Source: JBMNRY01 sp050944915 (GTDB taxonomy: Bacteria > Bacillota > Limnochordia > JAAZLZ01). From it: DNA of 25,502 bases. Under the pieces are notes generated by a model. That model saw only the letters and a list, made by a program, of their open reading frames with translations. It made no database searches and had not been told where the DNA came from. Every line of letters starts with the position of its first letter. The stretch's first letter is position 1. The stretch is taken from contig JBMNRY010000020.1 of NCBI GenBank assembly GCA_050944915.1, positions 1-25,502 on the forward strand, given 5' to 3'. Shown piece by piece: positions 22,852 through 25,502 of this stretch. The translations under genes were made by a program, and so were the position numbers.

Positions 22852-22860
22852 GCTGTCCCG

Positions 22861-22893
22861 GCAGGAGTTTCTTTCCCAAGGGATAATAACGAA
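22861..22893 (+). promoter_or_regulatory. GCAGGA-hairpin-CGAA element upstream of the DUF1638 gene
   Basis: GCAGGAGT (22861-22868) is followed by TCCC-AA-GGGA (22874-22883) and ACGAAGGA from 22889, 61 nt before the start at 22922. The run ACGAAGGA is shared with the element at 24810. Confidence 0.35.
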
Positions 22894-22921
22894 GGAGGCT
22901 GACAGGAAAGGTGGCAATAAG

Positions 22922-23680
22922 ATGCGCTTAAAACTCATCGCCTGTGAGGTCCTCTTTCGAGAATTCAGTCATTACGCGGCTTTAGCGGAACATCCCATCG
23001 ACGTGGATTTCCTTCCCCAAGGTCTACACCAGGAACCGGAACGGCTCCGCCGTACCGTCCAGGAGGCCATCGATAAGACAGAAGCTCGCCACGGCACAAG
23101 AGAAGGGGATTTCCATCTCCCCCGCCGGATTGAGTATGACGGCATCATCCTCGGTTATGGATTATGCAGCAACGGCATCATCGGTCTAACTTCCCGAAAA
23201 ATCCCCTTGATCATCCCCCGGGGCCACGATTGTATAACCCTTTTGTTGGGTTCCAAGGAACGCTACCAAGAGTACTTTAATTCCCACCGGGGTGTTTACT
23301 GGTATAGTGCCGGTTGGATCGAACGGACTATCCCACCGGGGCGAGAAAGATATGAGCACCTTTTCCAAAACTACGTGGAAAAATATGGGGAGGATAATGC
23401 CGCCTACCTGATGGAGATGGAACAAAACTGGTTTAAAGAATACGCCTGGGCCACCTATATCGATTGGGGATTCCCCCAGAGCGATTCCTATCGCCGCGTC
23501 ACCCAAGAAGCAGCCCAGTTCCTAGGTTGGAACTATGATGAACTTCCCGGCGATCCTTCCCTCATCGCCAAGTTGGTGAACGGCCAGTGGGATGCGGACC
23601 TGTTTTTACGGGTCGAGCCGGGACAGACCGTTAGCCCCTCCTATGATGATTTGATTATTTGCTGCCATTCTCGGGGCTGA
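22922..23680 (+). CDS. DUF1638 domain protein
   Basis: A 252-residue cytoplasmic protein of the DUF1638 family. It begins LKLIACEVLFREF, and the core motifs are GIILGYGLCSNGIIGL (about residues 75-90), PLIIPRGHDCITLLLGS (about 95-111) and GVYWYSAGWIER (about 120-131). The invariant Cys residues (in ACEV, GLCSNG and HDCI) and the RGHDC His look like a metal or cofactor site. In methylotrophic microbes related proteins lie beside corrinoid methyltransferase genes, but none is near here, so no role is assigned. AGGAAAGGTGG lies 7 nt before the ATG. The last 26 nt overlap the convergent hslO gene. Confidence 0.9.
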   Translation: MRLKLIACEVLFREFSHYAALAEHPIDVDFLPQGLHQEPERLRRTVQEAIDKTEARHGTREGDFHLPRRIEYDGIILGYGLCSNGIIGLTSRKIPLIIPRGHDCITLLLGSKERYQEYFNSHRGVYWYSAGWIERTIPPGRERYEHLFQNYVEKYGEDNAAYLMEMEQNWFKEYAWATYIDWGFPQSDSYRRVTQEAAQFLGWNYDELPGDPSLIAKLVNGQWDADLFLRVEPGQTVSPSYDDLIICCHSRG

Positions 23681-24551
23681 TGTGCCATAACAGCCTTTTC
23701 AGCTCCGATCCTGAGAAACGATAGACTTCCCGGCAGAACTGGCAAATGGCTTCTGCTTCCCCTTGGGTTTCTAACAAGCCTTCCAATTCCTCCCGCCCCA
23801 TGGCCACCAGGACCTTCTCTAACCGTTCCCGGGAGCAGGAACACTGGAAGTGGACCTGGTTGGTGGCCAAAATCTCCGGCTGGAGATCGCCTAAAAGCAT
23901 ATGGACGATCTCCCGGGGTGTCTTCCCGGAATCGATGAGGGTTGTAATCGCTGGCAATCCCTGTAGACGTTCGGTGAGGATCGCAGCCGTAGTATCATCA
24001 GCCCCGGGGAGCAATTGGACCAACAGGCCACCGGCAGCCCGGACCGAGTGATCCCTTTCGACGAGAACACCGAGGGCGACAGCCGAAGGGGTTTGTTCCG
24101 ACTGGGTGAAGTAGTAGGCGATATCATCACCTAATTCGCCGCTGATAAGGGGTACGGTACCCCGGTAAGGCTCCTTGAGACCGAAGTCTTTGATGACCAT
24201 CAAGGTACCTTGGCCTACAGCACCGCCCACATCTAATTTGTTCTGGGCGTTGAGGGGAAGATGGACTTGGGGATTGCTCACATAGCCTCGGACATGCCCT
24301 TGACTGTCGGCATCGACCATGAGTCGGCCCAAGGGTCCATCGCCCATGACTTGGATGGAAACCTTTTCTTCTCCCTTCAACAAAGCACCCATGAGGACTC
24401 CCGCGGTCAAAAGCCGACCTAAGGCCGCCGTTGCCGTGGGAAGGGTGTCGTGTCTTCGGCGGGCTTCCTCGACACATTGGGTTGTATTGGCAGCCAAGAA
24501 TCGGATTTGACCGTTATTGGCTACTCCTCGGATTAAAATATCGTTAGTCAT
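23655..24551 (-). CDS. hslO: Redox-regulated chaperone Hsp33
   Basis: A 298-residue Hsp33, a cytoplasmic holdase switched on by oxidative unfolding. The N-terminal domain (about residues 1-230) shows the family segments TATAALGRLLTAGVLMGALLK, GDGPLGRLMVDAD, VGQGTLMVIKDFGLKEPY and YYFTQSEQTPSAVALGV. The C-terminal redox switch has the four zinc cysteines as FQCSCSRER (C-x-C, about 236-238) and CQFC (C-x-x-C, about 269-272). The ATG has only a distant AAGGAA 12 nt upstream. It is transcribed alone from the promoter at 24585-24613. Thioredoxin, found at the left edge, reduces such switches, though the two are not linked. Confidence 0.95.
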   Translation of the reverse strand: MTNDILIRGVANNGQIRFLAANTTQCVEEARRRHDTLPTATAALGRLLTAGVLMGALLKGEEKVSIQVMGDGPLGRLMVDADSQGHVRGYVSNPQVHLPLNAQNKLDVGGAVGQGTLMVIKDFGLKEPYRGTVPLISGELGDDIAYYFTQSEQTPSAVALGVLVERDHSVRAAGGLLVQLLPGADDTTAAILTERLQGLPAITTLIDSGKTPREIVHMLLGDLQPEILATNQVHFQCSCSRERLEKVLVAMGREELEGLLETQGEAEAICQFCREVYRFSGSELKRLLWHISPENGSK

Positions 24552-24584
24552 ATTTCACTAGTTCCTTTCTTTAAGTATGACCCC

Positions 24585-24613
24585 ATTTTAGCAAAGAGCC
24601 TTTCCCTAGCCAA
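24585..24613 (-). promoter_or_regulatory. Probable sigma-A promoter of hslO
   Basis: On the minus strand TTGGCT (24613-24608) and TAAAAT (24590-24585) are 17 nt apart, giving a start about 24578 and a short leader of about 27 nt. Confidence 0.5.
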
Positions 24614-24690
24614 GGCCTTATCCCCAGGGAACCAAGTCCTATTCCATTTTTTGCTTTCTGCCGTTTTTTATCCCGCAGTGGCCCATAAGT

Positions 24691-24706
24691 TGGGCACCGG
24701 TGCCCA
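24691..24706. promoter_or_regulatory. 16-bp perfect palindrome, likely operator
   Basis: TGGGCACC/GGTGCCCA is a perfect palindrome centred about 43 nt before the predicted start of the transcript from the extended -10 at 24727. It overlaps the start of a pair of GCCCATA direct repeats (24681-24687 and 24702-24708) spaced 21 bp, two helical turns. The position suits an activator or a repressor of the downstream gene. The 326 nt between 24552 and 24877 otherwise hold only the two promoters, this site and the leader of the next gene. Confidence 0.55.
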
Positions 24707-24726
24707 TAGATTTGGTGGCCAAACCA

Positions 24727-24735
24727 TGATATAAT
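24727..24735 (+). promoter_or_regulatory. Extended -10 promoter for the right-edge gene
   Basis: TGATATAAT is a perfect extended -10 (TGn plus TATAAT at 24730-24735). No good -35 lies 17 nt upstream, as is usual for extended -10 or activator-dependent promoters. The leader to the start at 24878 is about 136 nt. Confidence 0.65.
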
Positions 24736-24809
24736 AACACCTTGTGGATACATAATAAGGGTCAGTTGTGGACCATTTCCCCTTCCCTGGAATACTGTAG
24801 ATCGACTAA

Positions 24810-24835
24810 GCAGGAATCTGGCTGTTCCAGACGAA
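24810..24835 (+). promoter_or_regulatory. GCAGGA-hairpin-CGAA element in the leader of the right-edge gene
   Basis: GCAGGAAT (24810-24817) is followed by CTGG-CTGTT-CCAG (24818-24830... with loop 24822-24826) and ACGAAGGA from 24831, 68 nt before the ATG at 24878. It lies downstream of the extended -10, so it would be in the RNA. Confidence 0.35.
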
Positions 24836-24860
24836 GGACAAGATAAACATCTCCTAAGTA

Positions 24861-24876
24861 AAGGGGTTCTTCCCTT
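24861..24876 (+). promoter_or_regulatory. Small hairpin over the ribosome binding site of the right-edge gene
   Basis: AAGGG (24861-24865) and CCCTT (24872-24876) can pair around a 6-nt loop and would cover the only Shine-Dalgarno bases (AAGGGG). Five base pairs is weak, so an effect on translation is only possible. Confidence 0.3.
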
Positions 24877-24877
24877 G

Positions 24878-25502
24878 ATGGATCGTCACGAGATCATCGA
24901 AGAATTAAAATATATCACCAGCCACGAAGGCTTTGTGCTCACCTGTTTAGAGCTCAAGGAAGGCATGCTCTTTTATGATCGCAATGTGCTCTTGGCCGCC
25001 TATGCCGGTGAAATAGAGCGGATGCTCATTGGGGCCCTTTTCACGGCGAGCCTCGAGTCCTCGGCTACTTTGGAGGCGACCATCGAAGAGTTGCAGGACA
25101 TCATTGCCTTGATGCCCCGACGGCTGGTGCGACGGCAAAGTCCCGTCGATATCCAGTATTTAGTCGATAGTTTCCTGGAAAGTCGAGGCTGGATCCTCCA
25201 GGAAAGACTACCGGTCCTTAACGAGACCTTCCGCCATTATGTGGCCGGTAATTACCGCCTAGAGGATAATATCGATGGGATGTTACGACGGGTGGGCCAG
25301 TTATTAAGGACAGGTAAAGAGGGGCAAGCCCGCCGCTTGTGCGGTCAAATCGGTGCCCTAGTTTTACGGGGTCGGCCCTTTCGCCAGTGCTGGTATCTAA
25401 TCGCGGAACCCCGGCTAGCCCTTTGGATTAATGCCCTAGAAAACATCCAGGCCAACTTGTATGCCCATCCCTTCGAGAAATTACCCTTGGGGACCATCGA
25501 AG
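24878..25502 (+). CDS. Unrecognised protein, 3' end beyond the window
   Basis: An open frame of 208 codons with no stop runs off the right edge. The protein starts MDRHEIIEELKYITSHEGFV and is soluble, acidic to neutral and mostly helical, with no signal peptide or membrane segment. LELKEGMLFYDRNVLLAAYAGE (about residues 25-46, read in two parts) recalls the beta-hairpin of effector domains such as PATAN/DUF4388, but the match is too weak to name. Then come a helical part (EATIEELQDIIALMPRRLV) and a Leu/Arg-rich part (LRRVGQLLRTGKEGQARRL). Codon use matches that of its neighbours, so it is likely real. ATG 24878 is taken as the start; TTG 24875 has the better spacing (8 nt) from AAGGGG. It is controlled by the palindrome and extended -10 upstream. 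Confidence 0.65.
   Translation, partial: MDRHEIIEELKYITSHEGFVLTCLELKEGMLFYDRNVLLAAYAGEIERMLIGALFTASLESSATLEATIEELQDIIALMPRRLVRRQSPVDIQYLVDSFLESRGWILQERLPVLNETFRHYVAGNYRLEDNIDGMLRRVGQLLRTGKEGQARRLCGQIGALVLRGRPFRQCWYLIAEPRLALWINALENIQANLYAHPFEKLPLGTIE

Noticed and set aside
1..25502. tRNA, rRNA, CRISPR arrays, insertion sequences or prophage genes
   Set aside because: No cloverleaf, repeat-spacer array, transposase or integrase was seen; the window looks like ordinary chromosome.

Overview
The window comes from a Gram-positive, endospore-forming bacterium (Bacillota/Firmicutes). Direct support is a SleB-type cortex hydrolase next to YpeB, a YtvI-type sporulation membrane protein, strong GGAGG ribosome binding sites, frequent TTG/GTG starts, and Bacillus-style LexA boxes and sigma-A promoters. 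The G+C content is moderate (a little above half by eye). I cannot place it further; a deep, poorly studied lineage of the phylum is a guess.

Layout. 1-5.05 kb: thioredoxin, a large secreted NAGPA-type glycosidase with a degenerate phosphoesterase tail, a small secreted protein resembling the extracytoplasmic domain of some MscS channels, and a D-threonine aldolase/D-serine dehydratase-like PLP enzyme. 5.05-10.14 kb: an orphan RND exporter facing a sleB-ypeB germination pair. 10.11-15.13 kb: a leftward SOS mutagenesis operon (short ImuB-like Y-family protein, DUF6504-like small protein, DnaE2/ImuC polymerase) behind a near-perfect sigma-A promoter with two abutting LexA boxes, and upstream of it a PhnP-like hydrolase. 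15.29-19.64 kb: signal peptidase I plus KDPG aldolase, a HEAT-repeat protein, YtvI and DUF523. 19.68-22.7 kb: an FmdB-type zinc ribbon, then a rightward run flavin reductase-queT-DUF1622-rnhA, then a leftward folT behind a tetrahydrofolate riboswitch. 22.9 kb to the end: a DUF1638 protein, Hsp33, and an open, unrecognised gene running off the right edge.

Most notable is the mutasome operon. Its ImuB-like protein starts right behind the promoter and has no room for the N-terminal half of a Y-family palm, but keeps a helix-hairpin-helix region and a QLRLF clamp-binding motif. It looks like a natural minimal adaptor that could bring the DnaE2 polymerase to the sliding clamp, with a DUF6504-like protein as a possible third part and no ImuA. 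Also notable are the folT THF riboswitch whose expression platform pairs with the ribosome binding site, a repeated GCAGGA-hairpin-GAA element about 60 nt upstream of several starts, a 16-bp perfect palindrome upstream of an extended -10 promoter, and convergent gene pairs that share terminators or overlap at their 3' ends.
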